DNA of 25,428 nt from CAYMKE01 sp964390955 (lineage in GTDB: Bacteria; Bacteroidota; Bacteroidia; Bacteroidales; JBBRXJ01), in the NCBI GenBank assembly GCA_964390955.1, contig CAYMKE010000013.1:1-25428 (forward strand). Direction: 5' to 3'. Positions 8,902 through 17,972 of the stretch are shown piece by piece. The notes under the pieces are model-generated. The model had not been told where the DNA came from, made no database searches, and worked only from the letters and a program-made list of their open reading frames with translations. Each line of letters begins with the position of its first letter. The stretch's first letter is position 1. Made by a program: the position numbers and the translations under genes.

Positions 8902-10173
8902 TTATTTTAATCGTTTACTAAGTTGTTGATTGTATTGTTGCCAATTTTCAATATTCTTCCTTGCTACTCCAGAATCCACTGCAGCTTTGGCAACCGCTGA
9001 GGAAACTTCAGAAATTAGCCTCGGGTCGTGTGGTTTTGGTATAATGTATTCTCTTCCATAGGAAATATCATTTTTTTGATACGCAATTTTGACTTCATCC
9101 GGTACTTTTTCCTTTGCCAATTGAGCAAGTGTTTTTACAGCAGCAATTTTCATTTCTTCATTTATTGAATGTGCCCTTACATCAAGTGCCCCTCTGAAAA
9201 TAAATGGAAAGCCAAGTACATTGTTAATCTGGTTCGGATAATCGGAACGTCCGGTAGCAAAAACAATATCATTTCTTACATTCATGGCTTTTTCATAGGC
9301 AATTTCTGGTGTAGGATTGGCCATTGCAAATACGATGGGATTTTTGTTCATGGATTGCAACATGGAATCTGAAAGGATATTGCCGACAGACAGTCCCAGG
9401 AACATGTCAGCGTCTTTCATTGCATCTTCCAATGTTTTTTTATTTGTTTTTCTTACAAATTGTTTTTTTATGGGGTTCAAATCTTCTCTATCTGTTGATA
9501 ATACTCCTCTGCTGTCGAGCATTAAGATATTTTGAGGATCTACACCTAATGATATATATAATTTAGTACAGGCAACAGATGAAGCTCCTGCACCATTGAC
9601 AACTATTTTTAAGTCTTCAGTTTTTTTCCCTGTAATATCCAGGGCATTAAGTAAACCGGCGCCTGAAATAATGGCAGTTCCATGCTGATCATCATGAAAA
9701 ACCGGTATGTCTAATTCTTGTTTAAGCCGCTCTTCTATTTCAAAACATTCAGGAGCTTTGATATCTTCCAGATTTATGCCACCGAATGTATGGGAGATGG
9801 ATTTCACGATCTCAATAAATTTACCGGGGTCTTTTTCATCTACCTCAATATCAAACACATCCACATCTGCAAAAACTTTGAAAAGCAATCCTTTGCCTTC
9901 CATAACAGGTTTTCCTGCGAGCGCTCCGATGTCTCCCAAACCAAGTACAGCCGTTCCATTTGTTATTACTGCTACCAGATTTCCTTTTGCAGTATACTTG
10001 TAGCTGTCTTCCATATTTTTTTGTATTTCGAGGCACGGGTCAGCAACTCCCGGAGTATAAGCCAATGATAAGTCATTTTGTGTTTTGTATCCTTTGGTTG
10101 GAACTACTTCAATTTTCCCCGGACGGCCATTGGAATGATAATCTAGAGCTTCTTTCTTTTTATCTATACCCAT
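8902..10173 (-). CDS. Malic enzyme, single-domain form (malate to pyruvate + CO2)
   Basis: A 423-residue cytoplasmic enzyme that oxidatively decarboxylates malate to pyruvate, most likely NADP-dependent (cofactor inferred). Visible motifs: the substrate-site LAYTPGVADPC with Tyr39, the catalytic Lys94 region (KPVMEGKGLLFK), metal ligands in NLEDIKAPE (Glu136, Asp137) and FHDDQHGTA (Asp162), and the Rossmann loop GAGASSVAC (about 194-202). The C-terminal part reads through ISEVSSAVAKAAVDSGVARK and stops. In many Bacteroidota the malic enzyme beside ruvA/sprA is about 760 residues, with a second phosphotransacetylase-like domain after this point. That domain is absent here, and the 68 bp downstream holds no trace of it. 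Complete single-domain malic enzymes of 400-430 residues exist in other bacteria, so the protein may be fully functional. ATG start, 22 bp after pdxA. Confidence 0.94.
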   Translation of the reverse strand: MGIDKKKEALDYHSNGRPGKIEVVPTKGYKTQNDLSLAYTPGVADPCLEIQKNMEDSYKYTAKGNLVAVITNGTAVLGLGDIGALAGKPVMEGKGLLFKVFADVDVFDIEVDEKDPGKFIEIVKSISHTFGGINLEDIKAPECFEIEERLKQELDIPVFHDDQHGTAIISGAGLLNALDITGKKTEDLKIVVNGAGASSVACTKLYISLGVDPQNILMLDSRGVLSTDREDLNPIKKQFVRKTNKKTLEDAMKDADMFLGLSVGNILSDSMLQSMNKNPIVFAMANPTPEIAYEKAMNVRNDIVFATGRSDYPNQINNVLGFPFIFRGALDVRAHSINEEMKIAAVKTLAQLAKEKVPDEVKIAYQKNDISYGREYIIPKPHDPRLISEVSSAVAKAAVDSGVARKNIENWQQYNQQLSKRLK

Positions 10174-10195
10174 TTTTTTAATATAATTTAAAGGT

Positions 10196-11254
10196 TTATA
10201 TTTTTGTCACATCATAATCCGGCAGTGTATTTTTTTTTATGTTTTTATCCATCTTACGGTTTCTGTGAATATCAATTGCCAGATACAATGCCTGTTTAAA
10301 AGAATGATGATCTGCAATATTCTCCCCGGCAATTTCGAACGCTGTTCCGTGGGCCGGGGAAGTACGGACAATAGGCAATCCTGCTGTAAAATTCACTCCA
10401 TCTGAATAATCAATGGTTTTGAACGGTGCAAGGCCCTGATCATGATACATTGCTAACACTGCATCAAATGCAGAGAATTTATTGGTGCCAAAGAAACCAT
10501 CTGCAGCATAAGGGCCAAATGCCATTATGTTTTGTTCGTTTGCCTGTTCTATTGCTGGGATAATTACTTTTTCTTCTTCATCACCAATCACACCGTTGTC
10601 GCCACAATGAGGATTCAATCCAAGTACAGCAATTTTGGGTTTGCGGATATTAAAATCTACCCGCAATGATTCATTCATCACTTTCAGTTTCTTTATGATA
10701 TTTTTGATTGTAATCAAAGAAGGTACTTCAGAAATCGGGACATGTCCTGTGACAACTCCAACTTTTGTATATTCATTGATCATGAGCATCAATACTTCCT
10801 GTGCATCAAACCTTGATTTTAAATATTCAGTATGGCCGGGGAAATCAAATTTATCTGATTGCACATTAAATTTATTGATTGGTGCTGTAACCAATGCATC
10901 AATTTTTTTTGCTTTTAAATCATCCACAGCTCTTTTTAATACTTCCAGAGATGCTGCACCGGCTGCTTTTGTTGATTTACCCATTTCAACACGAATACTG
11001 TCATCGAGGCAATTCACAATATTGCCTTTATTGTTTTTGCTTTCGTCGGGATTGTTAATACGATTCAGGTTAATATTGCTCAGTTTCAATGTGTTTCGAT
11101 GATAAGCAGCTACTTTTGATGATCCGTAAATAATTGGTGTACATAATTCACTGATTCGTTTATCTTGTAATGTTTTAAATATGACTTCATATCCAATACC
11201 ATTCATATCACCCTGGGTGATTCCTATTTTAAGTTTTTTCTTTTCCATGGTCAT
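10196..11254 (-). CDS. pdxA: 4-hydroxythreonine-4-phosphate dehydrogenase PdxA
   Basis: A 352-residue enzyme of the DXP-dependent pyridoxal phosphate pathway, oxidising 4-phosphohydroxy-L-threonine with NAD(P). Family hallmarks: GITQGDMNGIGYEV at the N-terminus, FPGHTEYL with a substrate-contacting His (141), the three metal-binding histidines His171 (GHVPIS), His216 (LNPHCGDNG) and His271 (AMYHDQGLAPFKT), and the C-terminal LPIVRTSPAHGTAFEIAG. The start chosen is ATG at 11252-11254, which overlaps the pepA stop as ATGA and suggests translational coupling; a second ATG two codons later is possible. The product joins at PdxJ, which is not in the window. Confidence 0.97.
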   Translation of the reverse strand: MTMEKKKLKIGITQGDMNGIGYEVIFKTLQDKRISELCTPIIYGSSKVAAYHRNTLKLSNINLNRINNPDESKNNKGNIVNCLDDSIRVEMGKSTKAAGAASLEVLKRAVDDLKAKKIDALVTAPINKFNVQSDKFDFPGHTEYLKSRFDAQEVLMLMINEYTKVGVVTGHVPISEVPSLITIKNIIKKLKVMNESLRVDFNIRKPKIAVLGLNPHCGDNGVIGDEEEKVIIPAIEQANEQNIMAFGPYAADGFFGTNKFSAFDAVLAMYHDQGLAPFKTIDYSDGVNFTAGLPIVRTSPAHGTAFEIAGENIADHHSFKQALYLAIDIHRNRKMDKNIKKNTLPDYDVTKI

Positions 11255-12726
11255 TGATTTATTTGTGTATCAGAGTAATTTTTGAAAAAATGATAGAGTA
11301 GCCTCACTCCTGATCCGGTTGCGCCTTTCCCCCTGTAGCTATCTTTTTCATTTAAGAAAGCTGTTCCGGCAATATCAAGGTGGATGTAAGGATAATCTGT
11401 AAAATGTTCAAGGAATTTACCGGCAGTGATGGCACCGGCTTCTCTTCCTCCTATATTTTTCAAATCAGCAATATCTGATTTTAGAAGGTCTTTGTATTCA
11501 TTCCAGAACGGAAAATTCACGACACGCTCATATACTTCATTACTACTGTTTATAAGCTTTTTAAATATTTTTTCCGGTGCATTGCCCATTCCCACAATTC
11601 CGTATTTCCCAATGGCAGCGGCTGCAGAACCGGTGAGTGTTGCAATGTCTATGACCAAACCGGGGTTGTATTGTTTTGCATAGCTTAATGCATCAGCCAT
11701 AATCATTCTTCCTTCAGCATCAGTATTTAAAACTTCTACTGTTGACCCATCATGCATTGTGATAACATCTCCGGGTGTATATGCATTCCCATCAGGACGG
11801 TTATCTGTAGCCGGCACCAATCCAATAACATGAACAGGAATGTTTAATGAAGTTAATAAATACATAACTCCGGCAACAGCTGCAGCACCGCTCATATCTG
11901 ATTTCATCTCGTCCATACTGCCGCGTGTACTTTTCAAACTCAATCCACCGGTATCATATACTACACCTTTGCCTACCAATACTACAGGCTTTGAATTTAC
12001 TGGCCCGCCGGGCTTCCATTCAAGAATTGAAAACGTTGGAGGATCTATGCTGCCCCTGTTGACCGCCAACAGCCCACCAAATTTTAATTTTTCAATTTCG
12101 GCTTTATTAAAAGTTTTCACGCTAAACCCGGATTCTTTCCCCATGTATTGGATTTCTTCAGCCAGTTTTTCTGCATTCAGGTATGACAAGGGCTCATTGA
12201 CCAAATTGCGGGTATAGTACACTGCTTTTGTTATTGTATTTATTTCCAGTACTTCATTTGAAGAGATCACATCACTGTAAATTCTAACGTGTTCAATAGA
12301 AAAAATTTTTTCATCAGAAGTTTTTTTGTATTTAAGAAATCTATAATTGGCCAATAACAAACCTTCTGTAAGTGCAATGACGTCTCCGGGTATATTTTGA
12401 TTATCAACAATGGTGATTTCTTTAATGTTTTTATCATTCAACAAATCGTTCAGTTTTGCACCTGTTTTTCTTAACTCCTCATTTGACTCATATTTTTTCA
12501 GGGTATTGTCATTTTTTTTATAAATAAATATCCACCTATCGTATTGATTTATACATATAATTTTTTTCTTATTTTTTAATTGTTGATGAAGGTATTGTCG
12601 TTCACTTACATTTAAATATTCTAAAAACTTTTGTTCGTCATTGCCAATCAGCACAATATTTTCACACCCACTCAATTCGTCTGTAATCCTGACTATATTT
12701 TCCATTGATCCGAATTTATCATTCAC
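11251..12726 (-). CDS. pepA: Leucyl aminopeptidase, M17 family
   Basis: A 491-residue cytosolic dizinc aminopeptidase that removes N-terminal residues from peptides. The C-terminal catalytic domain carries all expected residues: Lys253 and Asp258 in VGKGVVYDTGG, catalytic Lys265, Asp277 (DEMKSDMSGAAA), and Asp336, Glu338 and Arg340 in the signature NTDAEGRM. The N-terminal domain (about 1-160) is divergent, as usual in the family. ATG start, only 6-8 nt downstream of a predicted transcription start, so the leader is very short. It is the first gene of the minus-strand run pepA-pdxA-malic enzyme-ruvA-sprA and overlaps pdxA by 4 nt. Confidence 0.96.
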   Translation of the reverse strand: MNDKFGSMENIVRITDELSGCENIVLIGNDEQKFLEYLNVSERQYLHQQLKNKKKIICINQYDRWIFIYKKNDNTLKKYESNEELRKTGAKLNDLLNDKNIKEITIVDNQNIPGDVIALTEGLLLANYRFLKYKKTSDEKIFSIEHVRIYSDVISSNEVLEINTITKAVYYTRNLVNEPLSYLNAEKLAEEIQYMGKESGFSVKTFNKAEIEKLKFGGLLAVNRGSIDPPTFSILEWKPGGPVNSKPVVLVGKGVVYDTGGLSLKSTRGSMDEMKSDMSGAAAVAGVMYLLTSLNIPVHVIGLVPATDNRPDGNAYTPGDVITMHDGSTVEVLNTDAEGRMIMADALSYAKQYNPGLVIDIATLTGSAAAAIGKYGIVGMGNAPEKIFKKLINSSNEVYERVVNFPFWNEYKDLLKSDIADLKNIGGREAGAITAGKFLEHFTDYPYIHLDIAGTAFLNEKDSYRGKGATGSGVRLLYHFFKNYSDTQINQ

Positions 12727-12737
12727 TATTTAACTGG

Positions 12738-12745
12738 CAAAGATA
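12738..12745 (-). promoter_or_regulatory. -7 box of the pepA operon promoter
   Basis: The minus strand reads TATCTTTG, an exact TAnnTTTG -7 element, in the 60-bp gap between lptD and pepA. No good TTTG -33 box is seen about 19 nt further upstream (the sequence there is CGTTA), so only half of the promoter is supported. Transcription would start around 12732-12734, leaving a leader of about 7 nt before the pepA ATG. Confidence 0.5.
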
Positions 12746-12786
12746 ATTGAATAATTTTGAATTTTTAACGACTGCATTAATTCTAT

Positions 12787-15531
12787 TTAATAGAAATCCA
12801 ACGGCTTCTTTTTTTCATATTTTAAATCCTGTAATACTGCAGATTTAACATTAATCATAAAGGTATAAAATTTCCTGTTTCCAAATGGAGATAAACTCAG
12901 TCGCATTTCCCAACAGTGAAGGTCTCTGTATATATTCATATTTGTATGGGTCAGCTGATAATTATCAAAATCAAATCCTGACCTGAAACCAATTTTCCAT
13001 TTATCTGTCAGGTTTATATTCCCTCCGAATCCAAGTGTCTGAATCACATCTTTTTTCTTGAATTCATGGGGCCTTGTCATTGTGATATTATAATTGATAT
13101 AAAGACTCCATTTCACATTGAAATAATCGTATACATTTTTTTCTTGCCCGGCAGATGTATTTTGATTATTCTCTTTGCTTTTCTCGTCTTTGTTTTCCTT
13201 TTTATTAAATGTACTGTTATTGATTCTTGTATTTAATGAAGCGGTGAATTGCGTTAACCGGGCCAATTTCTTACTATCAGAATTAACCAGAAATTGATTT
13301 ACTCTGACAATATTACCGTTATCATTACGCACATGGACATAGGGATCAAAAGTTCCACTAAAATTAAGGTCAATAGTATTATCCAGTAATTTCGTTCCTC
13401 CATTAAACTTTATATTTGAAAGATTCATCGAATCGGCAAATACATTGTATGAGGTTCTGAAATCAAGATGGTCCAGGATTTTAATTTTCTGAAATTCATT
13501 AGCAGTATCATTTTCATTTCTGATTTTGGCCTCTATATTGTTTCGAATGCTCAGGCCAATGCTTCCGCTTTCTTCTTTTGTTACAGAAGGCGTACCGTAT
13601 ATTCCATTTTGAAAAACAGAATATTTGGTATAGGATGTACCCAATGAATCAGCAGCGATTTTCTTGTAATAATCAGGCAAAAAACCGGATAGATCAGGTG
13701 TATAACCAAAACTTAGTGATGTACTCATTACATGTCTGATTGCACTGACTTTAGCATTGGGATTGCGAAACTGATACATTCCATAAAGCTTGGGAGTAAA
13801 ACTTGTACTAATGGATGGTTTGATGGTATGGCCATAACGAAAACCATAAATGGTATCTGTTACAGTATGAAAATAACCGGAATCTGTAGCTTCATCATAA
13901 TTACTATTATATTTATGAATATACCGGTCATATAACACCCCCTGATAACTGATTTGAGGAGATATATTCACGAGTTTCAGTGGTTTAAAATTGATACTTA
14001 GAGGGATATTATGTTTAAAACCATTTTTAAGATTTTTTCTGGCAAATGCTTTTTCAGGAGTTTCAAATAAAGTAGTATCTGTTGTATTCACATCATTTGT
14101 TACTTCTGCAGAATATGAAAAACCTATGTCTTCATACCATTTTCCATCCCCGGTTGTATTATCTGGTCTGAAAGGAAATATGCGTCGCATATTCAGGGCT
14201 AATTCGGGCAGCTTCAGGTTCATTTCCCTGGTTTGACTGTTCTGACTATGACGCAGGTTCGCTGAAAAGTCGAATGGACTGTCTGGCCAAGTACGGTGGT
14301 ACGAAATATTTGACCGTTTGGTGTTTCGTAAATAGTTTTGTGCATTATAGCTATAACGCTTATCATAGGTTGTTGAACTAAAATCCACATTTGCATTAAA
14401 CCTTCTAAAGGGGTGTGCTTTGTTATCTTGTGAATGAGACCATTGAAAACTAATGTCTTTTTTTAAGCTAAAATTGCCTTCATACGTGTCACTCACATCA
14501 TCAAATTTCTCACCTGTAGCTTCTACATGATAATCAGCATAAACATTGCCTCTGTATTTATAACGCTTTACATAATTGCTTCGCATGCCCAATCCCCATG
14601 TGCCATTGGAGTAAATATCACCAGTAAGGGTAAGGTCCATATAATCATTAATCGAAAAATAATAGCCTCCATTTCTTAAAAAGAAACCTCTTCTGGATTC
14701 TTCTCCATATTCGGGAATGATGACTCCTGATGAGCTCCGGTTTGTATTCGGAAAAACCCCAAAAGGCAAGCCGATAAAATATAATGGGACATCTTCAATC
14801 ACCAGGTATGAAGGGCCGGCAATGATCTTATCATTTGGAATGACTTCTGCTTTGGTCATGGCAATATAAAAATGTGGGTGCTCCTTATTAGAGCATGTTG
14901 TGTACTTTCCAAATTTCATATGAATATGCTGATTGGGATGACGCTTTATCTTTTTTCCATGTAAATATCCACCTTCCTCTTCTGTAAAAACATGCTTGAT
15001 CACCCCTTTCTTTGTCTTAAAATTATAAGTCATTTTCTTTGCATTGAATGTTTTTCCCCCTTCTTTGAATACAGGTGTACCCGTGACATTACCTGTGCTG
15101 TCTTCCACTCCCCTTGCAAATACTTCATTGTCTGTCATATTAAATTCAATATAATCTGCCTTTAATTCAATATCCTGATAGTTAATTTGTGCTTCTCCAT
15201 ACAATAACATCTTATTTTCTACGAGTACATTTATAACAGAATCTTTTGCTTTATACACTACTTTATCTTCTAAAAACGTTTTTTCCTGAGAAGGCTGATT
15301 AGATAATGTATCTTGTGACTGATTAAGAGAGTCGGCGCGATTTTGTTTTTGCAAGGTGTCAATACTGGCATTAAGAGTATCTTGTATTGTTGAATCAGAA
15401 GAAGAGTATGAATAAATTGTTGAAAAAGAATGACCTTTTTCAATAATATTTGAGGCATAATTAACGTATGGTAATGATATTAAAAAGAAAATACCAAGTA
15501 TTAAATATTTTTGTAGTATTTTTAACAGCAA
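12787..15531 (-). CDS. lptD: LPS assembly outer-membrane protein LptD (OstA-like)
   Basis: A 914-residue outer-membrane protein that inserts lipopolysaccharide into the outer leaflet. It has an N-terminal hydrophobic signal segment (about 5-26), a low-complexity Ser/Asp/Gln/Thr linker (about 38-85), an OstA-like periplasmic domain (about 90-215: VVYKAKDSVI, LLYGEAQINYQDIELKADYIEF, TYNFKTKKGVIKH), and then the family's conserved barrel entry (VPLYFIGLPFGVFPN, SGVIIPEYGEESRRGFFLR, GGYYFSINDYMDL). The rest is barrel strands, and the protein ends in aromatic residues. Only two cysteines stand out (Cys213 and one near the C-terminus), unlike the two-disulfide pattern of E. coli LptD. The start appears to be TTG at 15529-15531; no ATG occurs in the first hundred codons and an in-frame stop lies seven codons upstream. 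It is divergent from the amidase gene. Confidence 0.9.
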   Translation of the reverse strand: MLLKILQKYLILGIFFLISLPYVNYASNIIEKGHSFSTIYSYSSSDSTIQDTLNASIDTLQKQNRADSLNQSQDTLSNQPSQEKTFLEDKVVYKAKDSVINVLVENKMLLYGEAQINYQDIELKADYIEFNMTDNEVFARGVEDSTGNVTGTPVFKEGGKTFNAKKMTYNFKTKKGVIKHVFTEEEGGYLHGKKIKRHPNQHIHMKFGKYTTCSNKEHPHFYIAMTKAEVIPNDKIIAGPSYLVIEDVPLYFIGLPFGVFPNTNRSSSGVIIPEYGEESRRGFFLRNGGYYFSINDYMDLTLTGDIYSNGTWGLGMRSNYVKRYKYRGNVYADYHVEATGEKFDDVSDTYEGNFSLKKDISFQWSHSQDNKAHPFRRFNANVDFSSTTYDKRYSYNAQNYLRNTKRSNISYHRTWPDSPFDFSANLRHSQNSQTREMNLKLPELALNMRRIFPFRPDNTTGDGKWYEDIGFSYSAEVTNDVNTTDTTLFETPEKAFARKNLKNGFKHNIPLSINFKPLKLVNISPQISYQGVLYDRYIHKYNSNYDEATDSGYFHTVTDTIYGFRYGHTIKPSISTSFTPKLYGMYQFRNPNAKVSAIRHVMSTSLSFGYTPDLSGFLPDYYKKIAADSLGTSYTKYSVFQNGIYGTPSVTKEESGSIGLSIRNNIEAKIRNENDTANEFQKIKILDHLDFRTSYNVFADSMNLSNIKFNGGTKLLDNTIDLNFSGTFDPYVHVRNDNGNIVRVNQFLVNSDSKKLARLTQFTASLNTRINNSTFNKKENKDEKSKENNQNTSAGQEKNVYDYFNVKWSLYINYNITMTRPHEFKKKDVIQTLGFGGNINLTDKWKIGFRSGFDFDNYQLTHTNMNIYRDLHCWEMRLSLSPFGNRKFYTFMINVKSAVLQDLKYEKKKPLDFY

Positions 15532-15632
15532 TTCTAAATTTTTATATATTTAAAAACAAAAAACATGATTTTTTTGTTTGATTTAAAAAAAGCTCAAATC
15601 TACTAATACTATAAATATTTTTGAATAAAACC
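15532..15632. promoter_or_regulatory. Divergent promoter region between lptD and the amidase gene
   Basis: About 100 AT-rich bases separate the two oppositely directed starts, so both promoters must lie here or reach into the coding ends. On the plus strand TATTTTTG at 15616-15623 is an exact TAnnTTTG -7 box, placing transcription start near 15628-15630; no matching TTTG is seen about 19 nt upstream (the nearest, 15577-15580, is too far). On the minus strand I see no exact -7 box, only the TAAAAATTTAG-like stretch just before the lptD start. Confidence 0.45.
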
Positions 15633-16778
15633 ATGATATATTTTTCAACTAAACATATTCATTTAAACAATAAACGCATATTATTTATTGTCCTTTTGCT
15701 GGTACAAAGTATTTTTATAAATATTCTTTTAGCAGATAGTCAAACTGGTAACAACAAAAACATCAATACCATTGTAATTGACCCCGGACATGGAGGGAAA
15801 GACCCTGGTGCAAGCGGGCTGATTGAACATGAGAAAAATGTGGTATTGGACATTGCACTCAAAGTAGGTGAATATATAGAACAAAATTGCAGTGATGTAA
15901 AAATCATTTATACCCGAAAAAAAGATGAATTTATTCCATTATATAAAAGAGCTGAAATTGCCAATGAAAATCACGCGGATCTGTTTATTTCAATTCATGC
16001 AGATGCTTCTGAAAACAAAAATGCAATGGGTACCTCCACATTTGCCATGGGGCTGCATAAAAGCGAAAGCAATTTAAAAGTTGCACAAAGAGAAAATTCT
16101 GCCATTTTGCTTGAAGACAATTACCAAGAAAGATATGAAAATTTTAAACCCAATTCATCCGAATCGTATATCATATTCTCTTTATTGCAGAACACCTATC
16201 TTGACCAAAGTCTAAATTTTGCTTCTTATGTTCAGGATAAATTTGAGAAAGAAGCCAAACGGCATAACAGGGGAGTAAAACAGGCAGGATTCCTGGTGCT
16301 TTGGAGGACATCTATGCCCAGTATTTTAATTGAAACAGGATTCATCTCAAATCCTGAAGAGGAGAAATTTTTGATTTCTGAAGCTGGCCAGGATTGGATT
16401 GCCAAATCAATTTATAAAGCATTCATGAATTACAAAGACTATATAGAGAGCAAGAGCTATTTTGTTTCGAAATCAGAAATTCCACATTTTGAAAATAATA
16501 CTATCCCGGACACAAACAGCATCGTTTATAAAGTTCAGATACTTTCTTCTAAAAAACAGCTAAAACCAGATGATGAAGAATTTAAGAACATAAAAGGGGT
16601 TGAAGAATTTAAAATTAATAATAATTATAAATATACGGTAGGGAATGAAACAGATTATAATAAAATAGAACAAATTAAAGAAAAGGTAAAAAAACACTTT
16701 CCTGGCGCATTCATTATAGCAACCAAAAAAAATAAACGCATTCCAATCCAGGAAGCTCTTAAAAAAGAAATTCCTTAA
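15633..16778 (+). CDS. N-acetylmuramoyl-L-alanine amidase (Amidase_3) with SPOR-like tail
   Basis: A 381-residue exported zinc amidase that cuts the bond between muramic acid and the stem peptide of peptidoglycan, usually for cell separation or wall remodelling. Numbered from the ATG at 15633, it has a signal/anchor segment (about 15-34), then the Amidase_3 domain with His53 (IVIDPGHGGKDPGASG), Glu67 (HEKNVVLDIA), His122 (LFISIHADAS) and catalytic Glu234 (SILIETGFISNPEE). The C-terminal ~75 residues (VYKVQILSS to FIIATKKNKRIP) resemble a SPOR peptidoglycan-binding fold. A TTG four codons upstream (15621) also opens the frame, but it lies inside the predicted -7 box, so ATG is preferred. It is followed after 9 nt by the MCE gene, presumably one transcript. 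This is AmiC-like; the exact paralogue is not assigned. Confidence 0.93.
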   Translation: MIYFSTKHIHLNNKRILFIVLLLVQSIFINILLADSQTGNNKNINTIVIDPGHGGKDPGASGLIEHEKNVVLDIALKVGEYIEQNCSDVKIIYTRKKDEFIPLYKRAEIANENHADLFISIHADASENKNAMGTSTFAMGLHKSESNLKVAQRENSAILLEDNYQERYENFKPNSSESYIIFSLLQNTYLDQSLNFASYVQDKFEKEAKRHNRGVKQAGFLVLWRTSMPSILIETGFISNPEEEKFLISEAGQDWIAKSIYKAFMNYKDYIESKSYFVSKSEIPHFENNTIPDTNSIVYKVQILSSKKQLKPDDEEFKNIKGVEEFKINNNYKYTVGNETDYNKIEQIKEKVKKHFPGAFIIATKKNKRIPIQEALKKEIP

Positions 16779-16787
16779 AGTAAATTT

Positions 16788-17711
16788 ATGAAAATCAAAA
16801 AAGAAATTCAAATCGGAGTTGTTTTTGTTATTGTACTCTTTCTTTCTATTTGGGGATTTAACTTTCTTAAAGGGAGGAATATTTTAAAAAAATCCAATAC
16901 GTATGTTGCTATTTATTCCAATATTAAAGGACTGGCCGAAGCAAATCCCGTATTACTCAATGGGTATAAAGTAGGCCAGGTTTCTAAAATAAACATTATT
17001 CCCGGTAAAAAAAACAACTTGATGGTTGAATTCAGAATAGAAGAAGATATAAAAATCCCCCTCCATTCAACTGCTTTAATTCAGAGCGATATAATGGGAA
17101 CATCTTCCATAAAATTATTATTGAATGATCAAAAAAAATACCATAAGGAAGGAGATACTTTAAAAAGTAATGTAGAAACAGGGTTGAGCGAAAAAATAAA
17201 CGACCAGATATACCCTTTAAAGCAAAAAACAGAAGAATTGATTACTTCATTGGATGTATTTATAAATGACGTGTTTAATGAAACAAACAAAAAAAACATC
17301 AGTGAAAGTTTTCAACATATCAATACCACAACAGAAAGCCTAAGTTTATTACTTAAGCAAGAAAAAGAAAGTCTTTCAAACATTTCAAATAATTTGGAGT
17401 CAACAACCCAAACGATCAAAGAAAACAACCTTGAAATCGCCTCAACAATCAAGAATATGAGGTCCATCAGTGATTCATTAGAAGCATCCCGCCTGAAATC
17501 AGCCATTAATTCGGCTGAATCTTCATTAAAGGAAATGGAAAGCATTTTATCTAAAATCAATAATAAACAAGGTACATTAGGAGAACTTGTAAACAATGAC
17601 ACGCTTTATAAAAATTTAGAAAATGTATCCAAAGAACTTGATACTTTAATCAAGGATATTCATGAAAATCCCAAACGATATATTCATTTTTCAGTTTTTG
17701 GAAGTAAATAA
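16788..17711 (+). CDS. MCE/MlaD-family protein, inner-membrane anchored lipid-transport component
   Basis: A 307-residue protein. A single N-terminal membrane helix (about 9-27, GVVFVIVLFLSIWGF) is followed by one MCE domain (about 38-115: VAIYSNIKGLAEANPVLLNGYKVGQV, then VEFRIEEDIKIPLHSTALIQ and GTSSIKLLL) and a long Ser/Asn/Glu/Lys-rich coiled-coil region (about 130-295). MlaD-type proteins form hexameric rings that bind lipids in the periplasm and work with an MlaE permease and MlaF ATPase; neither is in the window. Its place beside lptD and an amidase fits an envelope role. The ATG lies 9 nt after the amidase stop. The substrate cannot be read from the sequence. Confidence 0.92.
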   Translation: MKIKKEIQIGVVFVIVLFLSIWGFNFLKGRNILKKSNTYVAIYSNIKGLAEANPVLLNGYKVGQVSKINIIPGKKNNLMVEFRIEEDIKIPLHSTALIQSDIMGTSSIKLLLNDQKKYHKEGDTLKSNVETGLSEKINDQIYPLKQKTEELITSLDVFINDVFNETNKKNISESFQHINTTTESLSLLLKQEKESLSNISNNLESTTQTIKENNLEIASTIKNMRSISDSLEASRLKSAINSAESSLKEMESILSKINNKQGTLGELVNNDTLYKNLENVSKELDTLIKDIHENPKRYIHFSVFGSK

Positions 17712-17972
17712 TATAATTGATTTCTATGTTAATTTTATGTAAAGTCCTATTTAACAGTATCTTAATATCATCCATATTTCACTGATTATCAAATCAAAAA
17801 AAATTAAAAAAAATTAATTTAGTAAGATATTGAAATTTAAAACCATATCAATTTTTTCAAAAAAACAAGCAAAAAATAATTTGTTATTTAATTTTTTTTT
17901 CTACAACTTGCTCAAAAATAAATATCATGTTAAAACAAAACAATTCTTTGATAATAATAAACTTAAGTACAC
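17712..17972. other. AT-rich leader region upstream of dnaA, no gene seen
   Basis: These 261 bases hold only A/T runs and no credible open frame. I looked for DnaA boxes (TTATCCACA or its complement) and found none, nor an iteron-like array, so there is no support for an origin here. The best promoter candidate is TTTG at 17880-17883 followed after 18 nt by TACAACTTG (17902-17910), a degenerate -7 box that would leave a leader of about 55-60 nt. No clear terminator for the MCE gene is visible either. Confidence 0.5.

Noticed and set aside
12781..12795. Short hairpin over the lptD stop codon as a terminator
   Set aside because: Only about 6 A/T base pairs with a 3-nt loop and no T-run; too weak to call.
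17712..17972. Possible replication origin next to dnaA
   Set aside because: No DnaA box (TTATCCACA or complement), no iterons and no dnaN/recF neighbours; AT-richness alone is not evidence, and dnaA is often away from oriC in Bacteroidota.
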